Below are positions 37,610-49,003 of a stretch of DNA of 64,000 nt, one piece after another. Every line of letters starts with the position of its first letter. Within the stretch, counting starts at the first letter, position 1. The position numbers and the translations under genes are program-made. The notes below the pieces were generated by a model, which was not told the DNA's origin, ran no database searches, and saw nothing but the letters and a program-made list of their open reading frames with translations. The DNA comes from Cloacibacterium caeni (GTDB lineage: Bacteria > Bacteroidota > Bacteroidia > Flavobacteriales > Weeksellaceae), in NCBI RefSeq assembly GCF_907163125.1, contig NZ_OU015319.1, positions 620,001 through 684,000 on the forward strand. The letters run 5' to 3'.

Positions 37610-38716
37610 ATGCAAATATCTAAATCACTGCCAAAACCACAGAACTGGCAAGACTTTGAAACGTTATGTAAAAAATTGTGGGGAGAAATATGGAGCTGTC
37701 CTGAAATTAAAAAAAATGGAAGACAAGGACAGGCTCAAAATGGTGTAGATGTCTGTGGAATGCCTAAAGGAGAATCGGGATATTATGGAATTCAATGCAA
37801 AGGGAAAGATGATTATACTGGGAAAAATTTCACAATAAAGGAAATAGATGGAGAAATTGAAAAAGCAAAGAATTTTATTCCAGCTCTTAAAAAATTATAT
37901 TTTGCAACCACTGCTGAAAAAGACTCTAAAATAGAAGAATATGTAAGAAAAATCAATTTAAAAAACATTAAAGACGGTTTTTTTGAAGTACATCTTTATT
38001 GTTGGGGAGATATTGTTGATCTGATTTTTGAAAATCAAGACACTTACAACTATTATGTCAACAGTCTCAATTTCAAAGATAATTATTCTGCCGAAGTCAA
38101 ATTCATCAATAACAGTGATGTTTTAGAGCTTTCTCCAAAGTTTAGAAAAGACACAATAATCAAAGTAGGAAAAACAATTGAACGATATAATCCTAGAAGT
38201 AATGTTTTAGATCTTTTAGGAGCTTCTTTTATTTCAGGTTCTTCAAGTGAAAAAATAAATTTAAGTCTAAATAAAATACAACTAAAAATAAAAAACACAG
38301 GAAAAAAAGACATTACTAATTTTAAAATTATTATAGAATTTGATGGAGATATAGTTGATATTTTAGAAGAAAATATAGACAATGTGAGAATTAATATGAA
38401 AAAAATTATTTCTCAATCAAATCTTAAGATAAAAAAGGAAGAAAAAAGAATTGAGATTATACCTTCAAAAAAAATTCTTGTGGGAGATGAAGAATATTTT
38501 TTTGAAAAATTTTATATTAAAACACCACCAAATAAAACTGATTTAAATTTGAATTGGAGATTATTGTCAAGTAATTTTAAGGCTGAGGGTGTTCTTTTCA
38601 TAAACGTCGATCCTGAAGTAATTATTAAAGAACTAAAATCAGAAACTCAATATTATCATGAAATTGGAATTACAATACAAAAAGAAATTGAGGATTATTG
38701 GGAATACACATCATAA
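37610..38716 (+). CDS. Mrr-like restriction-endonuclease-fold protein with C-terminal beta domain
   Basis: 368 residues from ATG 37610 (MQISKSLPKPQNWQDFETLC), preferred over a TTG two codons earlier. The N-terminal ~150 residues have a PD-(D/E)xK pattern: FETLCKKLWG, then GVDVCG with Asp, then YYGIQCKGKDDY with the Q-x-K pair. The remaining ~200 residues have alternating hydrophobic beta segments (INLSLNKIQLKIKNTGKKDI) like an Ig-type sandwich. It lies 12 bases after gajB and 13 before the ATPase, so it may be an extra nuclease of either system. Its target is unknown. Confidence 0.65.
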   Translation: MQISKSLPKPQNWQDFETLCKKLWGEIWSCPEIKKNGRQGQAQNGVDVCGMPKGESGYYGIQCKGKDDYTGKNFTIKEIDGEIEKAKNFIPALKKLYFATTAEKDSKIEEYVRKINLKNIKDGFFEVHLYCWGDIVDLIFENQDTYNYYVNSLNFKDNYSAEVKFINNSDVLELSPKFRKDTIIKVGKTIERYNPRSNVLDLLGASFISGSSSEKINLSLNKIQLKIKNTGKKDITNFKIIIEFDGDIVDILEENIDNVRINMKKIISQSNLKIKKEEKRIEIIPSKKILVGDEEYFFEKFYIKTPPNKTDLNLNWRLLSSNFKAEGVLFINVDPEVIIKELKSETQYYHEIGITIQKEIEDYWEYTS

Positions 38717-38729
38717 AAGAATATGAAAA

Positions 38730-40808
38730 ATGAGTTTTAAATTATTAGCGATAAGGCCATTAGATGGCTGCAATAAAAAATTTCTTAAAAATTTAATTCC
38801 TAATCAAATTTATAAATTTTATAATGAATATGAGTTTTACATAGGAGAAAATAAAGTTGAGAATGCTATCAATGGTGATGTTGTTAAAATTAAATATGAT
38901 CCTATTAGTTCTCTTCCTGAAAACCTTTATGACATAGGAAAAACAAAAATAAATATATCTGCTATTGTTGGGAAAAATGGGAGTGGAAAAAGTAGCCTTA
39001 TAGAATTGTTCATAGCTTGTATGAATCAATTATCTTTCAAATTAAAAAATGATGAAAAATTATTTTCCGAGGCAGATTTAATAAGCGTAACAAAAGAGGG
39101 GAAATACAAAATAAAGTGTGATTTGTTTTATGAATTAAAAAACGGCGTTTTTTTTACGTTAAGAATCGATGATGAAAACTTCACATTTAAAAATTTCAAC
39201 AATAATTTAGAAATTTTTAGTCTTGAAAAATTTTTTTATACCGAAATAGTCAATTATTCAATTTATGCATTTAATTCAAATACAATAGGTTCATGGATTG
39301 ATAGCTTATTCCATAAAAATGATGCTTATCAAATACCTATAGTTATTAATCCTAAAAGAGAAGGAAAAGACAATCCTCATTGGGCGGGAATAATAGATGT
39401 TAATAACGAACAGTATCTCCTAAACCAACGATTATTGAGTAATCTTTTAAAACCCATTAAAGATGATAAAACTTTTCGGAAGATTGGAGATTACATGACT
39501 GCGGTTAGTATAGAGTTAAACAAAAAAGAAATTCGAGATTTTTTTATTTATTCAAATGATGAAAATCAGATAGGTATAAAATATACCGAATTTAAAGATA
39601 AACAGGAATTATATAATCAATTTAAAGATAGTGATTCATTTGATTTTTCAGTAAATATTGATGCTTATAATCAGGAAGCACCTCTTTTATCTTGTCATAA
39701 TGTTTTTGAAATTTTAAAAACCATAAAATCTGAATTTCAATTAAACAATTTACCAGATGAGGATTTACAAATGCAACTAGATTACTATATCATATACAAA
39801 GTAATAAGCATTTGCGATAAATATATTGAATATCAAGACTTTATTACTGATTCGTATAAAATTTTCGAAGATAGGGAGTATAAGAGATATAAAATTAACA
39901 TAACCGATTTTATAAAACATATTAAAAAATATAAAAGTCATATCACATACAAGTTATATCAAACAATCAACTATATTAAATACTATGATGAGTTCTGGAA
40001 AGATATAAACACGGATGAAAAATTGGATTTAGATCGTTTATCCATAGAGCTTAATTCGTTACTAAAAGATACAGAAGACTTTATTGAAATATTGCCTCCA
40101 CCCATATTTGATACCGAAATATTTTTAGAAGATGAAAAAAACAGTGAGTTAATAAAGTTAAATGATTTAAGTTCTGGTGAACAACAGTTAATACATTCTA
40201 TTAGTTCTATAACGTACCATTTAAATAATATAAATTCAGTAAATGGGACAAAGATTATCAAATATGAATATGTAAACTTAATTTTTGATGAAATTGAATT
40301 ATATTTTCATCCTGAATTTCAAAGAAAATTAGTTAATTATCTTTTAAGGCAAATCAAAAACATTAATTTAAGTTTAAAAGGAATCAACATTCTCTTCATT
40401 ACTCATTCTCCATTTATTTTATCAGATATCCCAAAACAAAACGTATTGTTTTTAAATGTCGATGAAAAAACAAAACAATCAACCCCACAAGAGTATGAAG
40501 GAGATAATACGTTTGCTGAAAACATTTATGATTTATTAAAGCATTCTTTTTTTCTAAATGATTTTATTGGAGATTTTGCAAAAAATAAATTTAAGTCTTT
40601 AGGTGATTTTTTGACGTCCAATAAAAAGGAAAATAAAGACTGGAACGAAGAAAGCATACTGAATTTCATTAATATAATCGGTGATCCATTAATTAGAGAA
40701 TCATTTAGAAGTTTATACAAAGAAAAATTTGGAATTAATGAAGAAAGCACCAAAATAAAAGAATTAGAAAAAGAAATTGAAAGATTGAATAAAAAATATG
40801 GTGTATGA
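38730..40808 (+). CDS. Septu-like AAA/ABC-type ATPase (PtuA-like)
   Basis: 692 residues. Walker A is GKNGSGKS at residues 81-88. The ABC-type signature LSSGEQQL, Walker B VNLIFDEIELYFHP and switch FITHSPFIL lie in the C-terminal third, with a long insertion between the halves. Its stop overlaps the start of an HNH nuclease gene (ATGA). An ATPase of this type directly followed by an HNH gene is the Septu (PtuA-PtuB) arrangement, in which the ATPase controls the nuclease. The C-terminus is a short coiled coil (ELEKEIERLNKKYG). Septu membership is inferred from architecture. Confidence 0.72.
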   Translation: MSFKLLAIRPLDGCNKKFLKNLIPNQIYKFYNEYEFYIGENKVENAINGDVVKIKYDPISSLPENLYDIGKTKINISAIVGKNGSGKSSLIELFIACMNQLSFKLKNDEKLFSEADLISVTKEGKYKIKCDLFYELKNGVFFTLRIDDENFTFKNFNNNLEIFSLEKFFYTEIVNYSIYAFNSNTIGSWIDSLFHKNDAYQIPIVINPKREGKDNPHWAGIIDVNNEQYLLNQRLLSNLLKPIKDDKTFRKIGDYMTAVSIELNKKEIRDFFIYSNDENQIGIKYTEFKDKQELYNQFKDSDSFDFSVNIDAYNQEAPLLSCHNVFEILKTIKSEFQLNNLPDEDLQMQLDYYIIYKVISICDKYIEYQDFITDSYKIFEDREYKRYKINITDFIKHIKKYKSHITYKLYQTINYIKYYDEFWKDINTDEKLDLDRLSIELNSLLKDTEDFIEILPPPIFDTEIFLEDEKNSELIKLNDLSSGEQQLIHSISSITYHLNNINSVNGTKIIKYEYVNLIFDEIELYFHPEFQRKLVNYLLRQIKNINLSLKGINILFITHSPFILSDIPKQNVLFLNVDEKTKQSTPQEYEGDNTFAENIYDLLKHSFFLNDFIGDFAKNKFKSLGDFLTSNKKENKDWNEESILNFINIIGDPLIRESFRSLYKEKFGINEESTKIKELEKEIERLNKKYGV

Positions 40809-41782
40809 TACAGCTAATTATTAATAATGAAATTGAAAAAATAGCAGAAGATTATAAAAAAGAATTTTTAAATAAATGCGAAGCAGATATTAGAAAAAAT
40901 CTTAATAGTTTAATAGTTAAATTAGATATTACAAATGCAGAATATGCCATTAAGAAAGATTATATAGAAGCCATCTTAAGCAAATTGGAAGCCATAATTA
41001 TTTTAAAACCAAACGAAATGAAAAGTGAATTTTTAAATTTTAATCTTCCAAGCAATGATACAAGTTTTTATAAAAGTATTGTTGACGCATTGCTATATAA
41101 GAAAGTTCGAAAAGAATATTTTATTAAATCATTAAAAAATTTAGAAATAAATTGTTGTGCATATTGTCATACACAAGGTACATATGTCGTTAACGAATAT
41201 TACAAAAGAAATCATAAACCACACAAAAAAGGAGAATTAAAGAAACCTAAAGCCTTTTTCGAGTTAGATCATTACTATCCAAAAAGTAAATATCCATTTC
41301 TATGCGTTTCCTTTTATAATTTAATTCCAATATGCTCATCTTGTAATAAAGCAAAAAAGGATAAAACTATTGATTTTGATTTTTATATAGAATCTAAATC
41401 TTTAATACAGAATTTTAAATTCACCCTTTCAAAAGGATGTGTTGCAAAATATATTGCAACAAAAAATAAGAATGATATTATTGTGGAAATTTCTCATCCA
41501 AACAAAAAAATTCTAAAAAATTTTGATGAAAGATTTTCATTAAATTTAAAATACAATGAGTACAAAGACATTGTTGAAGAACTAATTTATAAAGAAATAA
41601 AATTCAACCAGATATACTTAGATTCTATATCAAATATTTTAAATAACACTTCGTTGAACAAAACTATTGTCAAAAGAATTATATATGGAAATTATTCAGA
41701 AAAGGACGAATCTTTAAAAAGACCTTTGGCAAAATTTTATCAGGAGATTTCTGAAGATATCAAATCGTTAAAACTGAAGTAA
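40805..41782 (+). CDS. HNH endonuclease (PtuB-like partner)
   Basis: 325 residues. The central HNH domain shows CAYC, then FELDHYYPKSKYPFLC with the catalytic Asp-His, NLIPICSSC and NKAK. The two CxxC pairs bind structural zinc. LDHYYPKS...NLIPxCxxCN is the pattern of PtuB and related retron-associated HNH nucleases. It is translationally coupled to the ATPase by a 4-base overlap. It is the last gene of the run that begins at gajA; an IS begins 32 bases after its stop. Confidence 0.78.
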   Translation: MIQLIINNEIEKIAEDYKKEFLNKCEADIRKNLNSLIVKLDITNAEYAIKKDYIEAILSKLEAIIILKPNEMKSEFLNFNLPSNDTSFYKSIVDALLYKKVRKEYFIKSLKNLEINCCAYCHTQGTYVVNEYYKRNHKPHKKGELKKPKAFFELDHYYPKSKYPFLCVSFYNLIPICSSCNKAKKDKTIDFDFYIESKSLIQNFKFTLSKGCVAKYIATKNKNDIIVEISHPNKKILKNFDERFSLNLKYNEYKDIVEELIYKEIKFNQIYLDSISNILNNTSLNKTIVKRIIYGNYSEKDESLKRPLAKFYQEISEDIKSLKLK

Positions 41783-41813
41783 AAGAGGATTATTAAAAAA
41801 GTAAAGATTAGTT

Positions 41814-43279
<1,466 letters not shown>

Positions 43280-43359
43280 AGTTATGATGTAATTACCTGA
43301 AATTTTATATTTTGTTGGTTCGCTAAGTTGTGATTCTATAAATTTGAAGCAAATTATTT

Positions 43360-44825
<1,466 letters not shown>

Positions 44826-44829
44826 ATTT

Positions 44830-45422
44830 ATGCTGCAATTTTGGTTTTGAGATTTTAAATACTTTAAGAAGATATGATTGAATTGAGAGAAATATTCCTC
44901 CATAAAAAAGTAATAAGTAGTATTTTTAAAACGTTCTCCTTATGCTCATCCAAATTCATTTTGTTATTATAATAATTCTTTATTGAAAATTGATTCTAAT
45001 GATTGATATAAAACGATTATAGATGACTAAGAACCATTTTTTTACCATTTTTACGACAAAGAAAAAGTTTAATGAAACAGGTTTAATGAAACTTCTTGTT
45101 ATCCTTTTATTAATCATTGTTCCCAATGATTTTCCCAACTATTTTTCAGTATTATGCCTTATATGATAAAATTTATTAATCAATATTTAACACAACAAAA
45201 AACATTATTATGCTTTATGCTTGTTATTTAAGTATAAAAGGAAACCATCTATTTTTATTTTACTTTTTAATTTGTTGGACTTATGAATTAAAAAAATCAA
45301 AAAATATTTTACAGAAATTTTATTTTAATTTTGTCTAACGTTTCAAGGTTAAATACTTGGAGTCTGTTTTTTACTGCCCAGTTTTATGTCCGTCAATTGT
45401 TTTGTGGTTTGTTGTTATAATA
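44830..45422. other. 593-base AT-rich gap right of the IS pair
   Basis: No plausible gene on either strand. It includes one member (45162-45285) of a direct repeat whose other copy lies at 52807-52928. A less AT-rich tail (about 45330-45420) lies just beyond the 3' end of the subtilase gene; I see no strong terminator hairpin there. The junction between the two defence blocks falls in this region. Confidence 0.55.
45162..45285 (+). repeat. Island-flanking imperfect direct repeat, left copy
   Basis: It begins TATGATAAAAT, contains CACAACAAAAAACATT and AAGGAAAC.ATCTATTTTT, and ends CTTTTTAATTTGTTGGACTTATG-like. The same order of blocks with small gaps occurs at 52807-52928. The last ~22 bases differ at one position. 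Similarity continues weakly for about 60 bases (GAAATTTTATTTTAATTTTGTC against GAAATTTACTTTAACTTTGTC). The pair brackets the IetAS/STAND block. Confidence 0.65.
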
Positions 45423-47786
45423 TTAATTGTTTAATTGAATTCTAACGTTTTCTTTAAGTTTAACATTTTGATGTATAAAGTTGAAATTATTTAATAATTG
45501 GGTTACCTCATTATAGATGTTCCCTTCTTTTTTAGTATCTCTAATTGTTATAACCAAGCAAAATTCTTGACTTGGTGTTATTCTTTGTAATTCTGATTTA
45601 CTTTCTATTGCTTGTCTAAATAATCCATCAATCTTTAAATACCAATTTTTTGGTATTTTTAAAAATTTTTCTTTATTAGTTGCAGTAAATTCATCAAGAT
45701 TTACTGACCATTTTTTTACAGGTTGAAATTTATCGCCGTAAGCAACCAAAACCCTTTCCTTGTTATATGGGTTTTCCGTATCTTTCATTGCGATTTTACT
45801 GTACAAACTATGAGTAAGTAAATTTTTGTTTCCATCGGGGCCTATTGGGTTTATTACAGTTGCTTTTGATGTATCTCTATCTTTTTTTTCATCATAGGTT
45901 CCAAACATTACATCTATGTTTGATTGGCAATATTCAGACCCTTGATTAGAATCTAAAATTGGTGAGGTCACTAATGTGAGAGTTATTTCACCATAAAAAT
46001 ATCCCTCATCATCAATCATTGATTGTGGAAAAGGAAAGTCTAAAATCTCTATGAAATTTCCTTTTTCAATAGTATCTTGAAGAATCAATGTGATTTCATT
46101 TGGTTGATTAAACAAGATATCTTGAATAGTTGAAGGAACTCCGAAGCCTACATGTTTTAATTTCTCATCAATACTTATCTTCATTTCTTCTGGATAATTG
46201 CAAGAATGTAGTGTTAATGCTTTAAGTAGTAATGGATTAAATCCTTCGTTCAGCGCATTGTCAACTCCTGCAACAATTGAGGTAATTCTTGGTGTTGAAA
46301 AACTTGTTCCAACAACAGATTTTGTTTTTCCATCAGAAGAAAAAGTTTTAATTCCATTTAAAATTAGACGGTTTTTGTCATCAAATCCTGCATTACCACC
46401 AATATGGGCAATGTCGGGTTTAATAAGATGTGATGGACCAGGTCCAATTCTTGAAAATGGCGATGAATGATTTTTTTCAGACAAGTCTGATTCTATTTTA
46501 TTCTTTGAAATTGATCCTACAACAAGACTTCTTATTGAATCAGCAGATTGTGAGATTCTTCTTCTAGGTGCATTTATTTTAAAATTATCACAGTTTCCCG
46601 CGGATTTGCAGATAAGAACATTATTTTCATCTTGTATTTCATCTAATGCCTTCCCAAAATCTGAAAACTCGATCAAATCTGCTTCTTTATTGGTTCCAAG
46701 AGATAAATTCCAAATTTTTATTTGATTATTTTCGCTTATTGCCTCTCTGATATTTTCTATAAGTTCATCTTCAGGTATTTTAAGCATTTTTTCATCTGGA
46801 TAAACTATGGCTTCAAAAAGTTTTGCTCCACCAAAACCAGTATATTTTTCGTTTTCAAGTTCATCGCCATAAACTATTACTCCAGAAACGGCTGTGCCGT
46901 GCCTTTTATCAATATCATCTGTATGGAATTTAGAAAAATTTTCTTGCAATAGCCATGGTTTTAAATGAGGAATATTAGCAATACCGGTATCTAAAACTCC
47001 AATTACAGGATAATTTTTTCCCTCAATAGGAATTTTTACATTCACTATTTCGGCTTCTTGTAATTCATCTAATGTAACTTCATAAAATGGCATCTCGCTT
47101 ATCGTTTGTATTCCGTCAAATTCCTTCAGTTCATTAAACTCGTCTAGTGTTATGTTTTGAACTTTAAATATATTTAAGTCTGCAGAATACACAGTACGAC
47201 TAAAATCAATATGTTTTTCTTTACAAAATTTTTCAAAAGAACGAATCAATATTGTGTTAAGTTCTGAATCTCCAAAATTGAAAAGTTTAACTTTTAAAAC
47301 ATCGCTCTCAATGTCTTCTGTACTAACATCAATTTCAGGCTCAAATTCTTCCATTTCCTCTATTGCTCCAATACCTAGTTTTACACCTTTACCTACTAAA
47401 TGTTTTTTGGCGGAAGAGATTTTCGTGCTTATTTTATGAAGATCTTCATCGTTTTCAATTTTAACCAAAACTTCATCATTATTATTTAATCCAAAAAGAT
47501 TTATTTTTTGAGTGTTGAAAATATTTGCAATTTCTTTTCTATAAGTTTTTGCTAATGCATCATTATTTAAAGTAAGTTTAACAACGCTCGGAATATAATT
47601 CCCATTTTGTTGCTTATTTCTTAAACTTTTAGATACGTCCTTAAGAGTTTCTACGAAACTTTCTACTTTTTCAGGTATTAGCGCTTCATTGAACCATTTT
47701 GGTGGTTCTGAATTTCCGCCGCCTTCAGTATTTCTTTCATCATTAGCTCTCTTTTGAAAAAATTTTATTGGTAAATTCCTTTCCAT
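45423..47786 (-). CDS. ietS: Subtilisin-like serine protease of an IetAS-type defence pair
   Basis: 787 residues, no signal peptide. The S8 triad is complete: D266 (IGVLDTGIA), H296 (RHGTAVSGV), S495 (VGTSFSTPR), with the oxyanion Asn in KSAGN (N398). A ~250-residue N-terminal region and a ~250-residue C-terminal region are family-specific. Being cytoplasmic, it is not a degradative secreted protease. The AAA ATPase gene lies 2 bases upstream on the same strand. An ATPase plus subtilase is the IetAS arrangement, linked to plasmid stability and phage defence. Its target is unknown. Confidence 0.8.
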   Translation of the reverse strand: MERNLPIKFFQKRANDERNTEGGGNSEPPKWFNEALIPEKVESFVETLKDVSKSLRNKQQNGNYIPSVVKLTLNNDALAKTYRKEIANIFNTQKINLFGLNNNDEVLVKIENDEDLHKISTKISSAKKHLVGKGVKLGIGAIEEMEEFEPEIDVSTEDIESDVLKVKLFNFGDSELNTILIRSFEKFCKEKHIDFSRTVYSADLNIFKVQNITLDEFNELKEFDGIQTISEMPFYEVTLDELQEAEIVNVKIPIEGKNYPVIGVLDTGIANIPHLKPWLLQENFSKFHTDDIDKRHGTAVSGVIVYGDELENEKYTGFGGAKLFEAIVYPDEKMLKIPEDELIENIREAISENNQIKIWNLSLGTNKEADLIEFSDFGKALDEIQDENNVLICKSAGNCDNFKINAPRRRISQSADSIRSLVVGSISKNKIESDLSEKNHSSPFSRIGPGPSHLIKPDIAHIGGNAGFDDKNRLILNGIKTFSSDGKTKSVVGTSFSTPRITSIVAGVDNALNEGFNPLLLKALTLHSCNYPEEMKISIDEKLKHVGFGVPSTIQDILFNQPNEITLILQDTIEKGNFIEILDFPFPQSMIDDEGYFYGEITLTLVTSPILDSNQGSEYCQSNIDVMFGTYDEKKDRDTSKATVINPIGPDGNKNLLTHSLYSKIAMKDTENPYNKERVLVAYGDKFQPVKKWSVNLDEFTATNKEKFLKIPKNWYLKIDGLFRQAIESKSELQRITPSQEFCLVITIRDTKKEGNIYNEVTQLLNNFNFIHQNVKLKENVRIQLNN

Positions 47787-47788
47787 GA

Positions 47789-48877
47789 TTATTTTGTTTT
47801 TAAATTATTTCTTACTTGTCTTATAGAGATGTTTAGTATTTGAGTTATCTTTTCTTGTGAAACACCATTTTCATTTAGAAAAGTAATAATATCTTCAATT
47901 GTATATTCTTTGTTTTTTGATTCAAAAATTTCAAGTAATATATCTTCATAAGACAAATACTCTTTGTTTTTTATAATTTTTTGTGCTAAAACATTATTGA
48001 ATAAGGTTTTGATATATGATGGAGTCTTTCCTTCTAAATTTTGAATTAATTTGTTCGTTTTCTTTTCATCATTTAAGAAATCGTTATTGGAATCTTTACT
48101 AAAAGTCTCAATTAATTTGTAAACTTCGTTTTGATTTGGTAAACCAACTTCTATTAATGTATTAAATCTTCTCCAAATTGCCTTATCTAATAATTCGGGG
48201 TGGTTTGTTGCGCCAATAAGGAGATTTGATTTTGAAAATGTATCAATATTTTGTAATAAACTATTAATAACTCTTTTTAATTCTCCTAATTCATATTGGT
48301 CATCTCTTGCTTTAGCAATAGCATCAAATTCGTCCAAGAAAAGAATACAAGGTTTTTCATCTGCATATTCAAAAATTTTTCGGATATTTTTTGATGTATT
48401 CCCTAATAATGATGAAACAATTGCATCAAATCTTGCAGTAATTAAAGGTAGTCCTGTTTTGTTAGAGATGTATTTCGCAATAGTAGTTTTTCCACTTCCG
48501 GGAACTCCATATAATAATAAAGAATTGGAAATTTCAAGTCCATTTTTTAACAATTCTCCTTGATGTTGATATAGGTTAATATAATCTTCAACTTTGTTGT
48601 AAATATTTGGTGATAAAATAATATCATCATTATTTTCAGAAGGCATTTGTATATCCACTATATTCATTCTACTTTCCTGATCTACTGGTGTTGATATTAA
48701 TGAATCCATTGTAACCATTGAACTTGGTTTGTTTTCAAGAGTCTTAATAATCATTTTAGCCAACTTAGGCTGTCCTTCTTTTTCAAATTTTTCAGCAAGA
48801 ATACGAGAGTAATTATTAATTTTCTTAAGGTCTTTATTCAAGCCTCCTTCAATTATTCTTAAAATTTCGGTGTACAT
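47789..48877 (-). CDS. ietA: AAA+ ATPase of an IetAS-type defence pair, with C-terminal helix-turn-helix
   Basis: 362 residues from the ATG at 48877 (MYTEILRIIEGGLNK), chosen because a TAnnTTTG promoter lies 20 bases upstream and because the longer frame adds a non-conserved hydrophobic stretch. Walker A is GVPGSGKT at about residues 124-131, Walker B CILFLDEFDAIA at about 178-189, followed by an Arg-rich sensor region (KAIWRRFNTLIEVGLP). The last ~28 residues (GVSQEKITQILNISIRQVRNNL) look like a helix-turn-helix. It may unfold or present substrates to the subtilase, or hold it inactive. The HTH suggests autoregulation. Confidence 0.8.
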   Translation of the reverse strand: MYTEILRIIEGGLNKDLKKINNYSRILAEKFEKEGQPKLAKMIIKTLENKPSSMVTMDSLISTPVDQESRMNIVDIQMPSENNDDIILSPNIYNKVEDYINLYQHQGELLKNGLEISNSLLLYGVPGSGKTTIAKYISNKTGLPLITARFDAIVSSLLGNTSKNIRKIFEYADEKPCILFLDEFDAIAKARDDQYELGELKRVINSLLQNIDTFSKSNLLIGATNHPELLDKAIWRRFNTLIEVGLPNQNEVYKLIETFSKDSNNDFLNDEKKTNKLIQNLEGKTPSYIKTLFNNVLAQKIIKNKEYLSYEDILLEIFESKNKEYTIEDIITFLNENGVSQEKITQILNISIRQVRNNLKTK

Positions 48878-48896
48878 TTTTATAGTTTTAACGTTA

Positions 48897-48904
48897 CAAA
48901 TGTA
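48897..48904 (-). promoter_or_regulatory. -7 element of the ietAS promoter (leftward)
   Basis: Read leftward, TACATTTG fits TAnnTTTG and lies 20 bases before the ietA ATG. A TTG (complement of CAA at 48926-48928) sits about 21 bases upstream as the -33 element. Confidence 0.6.
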
Positions 48905-48907
48905 TAA

Positions 48908-48961
48908 AAAATGTAATATAAAAATCAAAAAATGTTATTTATTTATAATAAAATGTAATAT
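48908..48961. promoter_or_regulatory. Repeated AAAATGTAATAT boxes in the divergent ietAS/STAND promoter region
   Basis: AAAATGTAATAT occurs at 48908-48919 and again at 48950-48961, 42 bases apart (four helical turns), with a related AAAATGTTAT between. They lie between the two divergent promoters, where a regulator, perhaps the HTH-bearing ATPase, could control both directions. Confidence 0.45.
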
Positions 48962-48977
48962 TTTTATTTTTAATTGA

Positions 48978-48985
48978 TATATTTG
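48978..48985 (+). promoter_or_regulatory. -7 element of the STAND gene promoter (rightward)
   Basis: TATATTTG fits TAnnTTTG and lies 18 bases before ATG 49004. It supports that start over the TTG at 48974, which would precede the promoter. No clear -33 TTG is visible, so activation may be needed. Confidence 0.55.
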
Positions 48986-49003
48986 TCTCAAAATTTGTTA
49001 GTT

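Noticed and set aside
45334-45354. GTCTAAC and GTTAAAT fit the core-site patterns of integron attC
   Set aside because: They are only 7 bases apart, no attC-sized hairpin or integron integrase is present, and such short patterns are frequent in AT-rich DNA.
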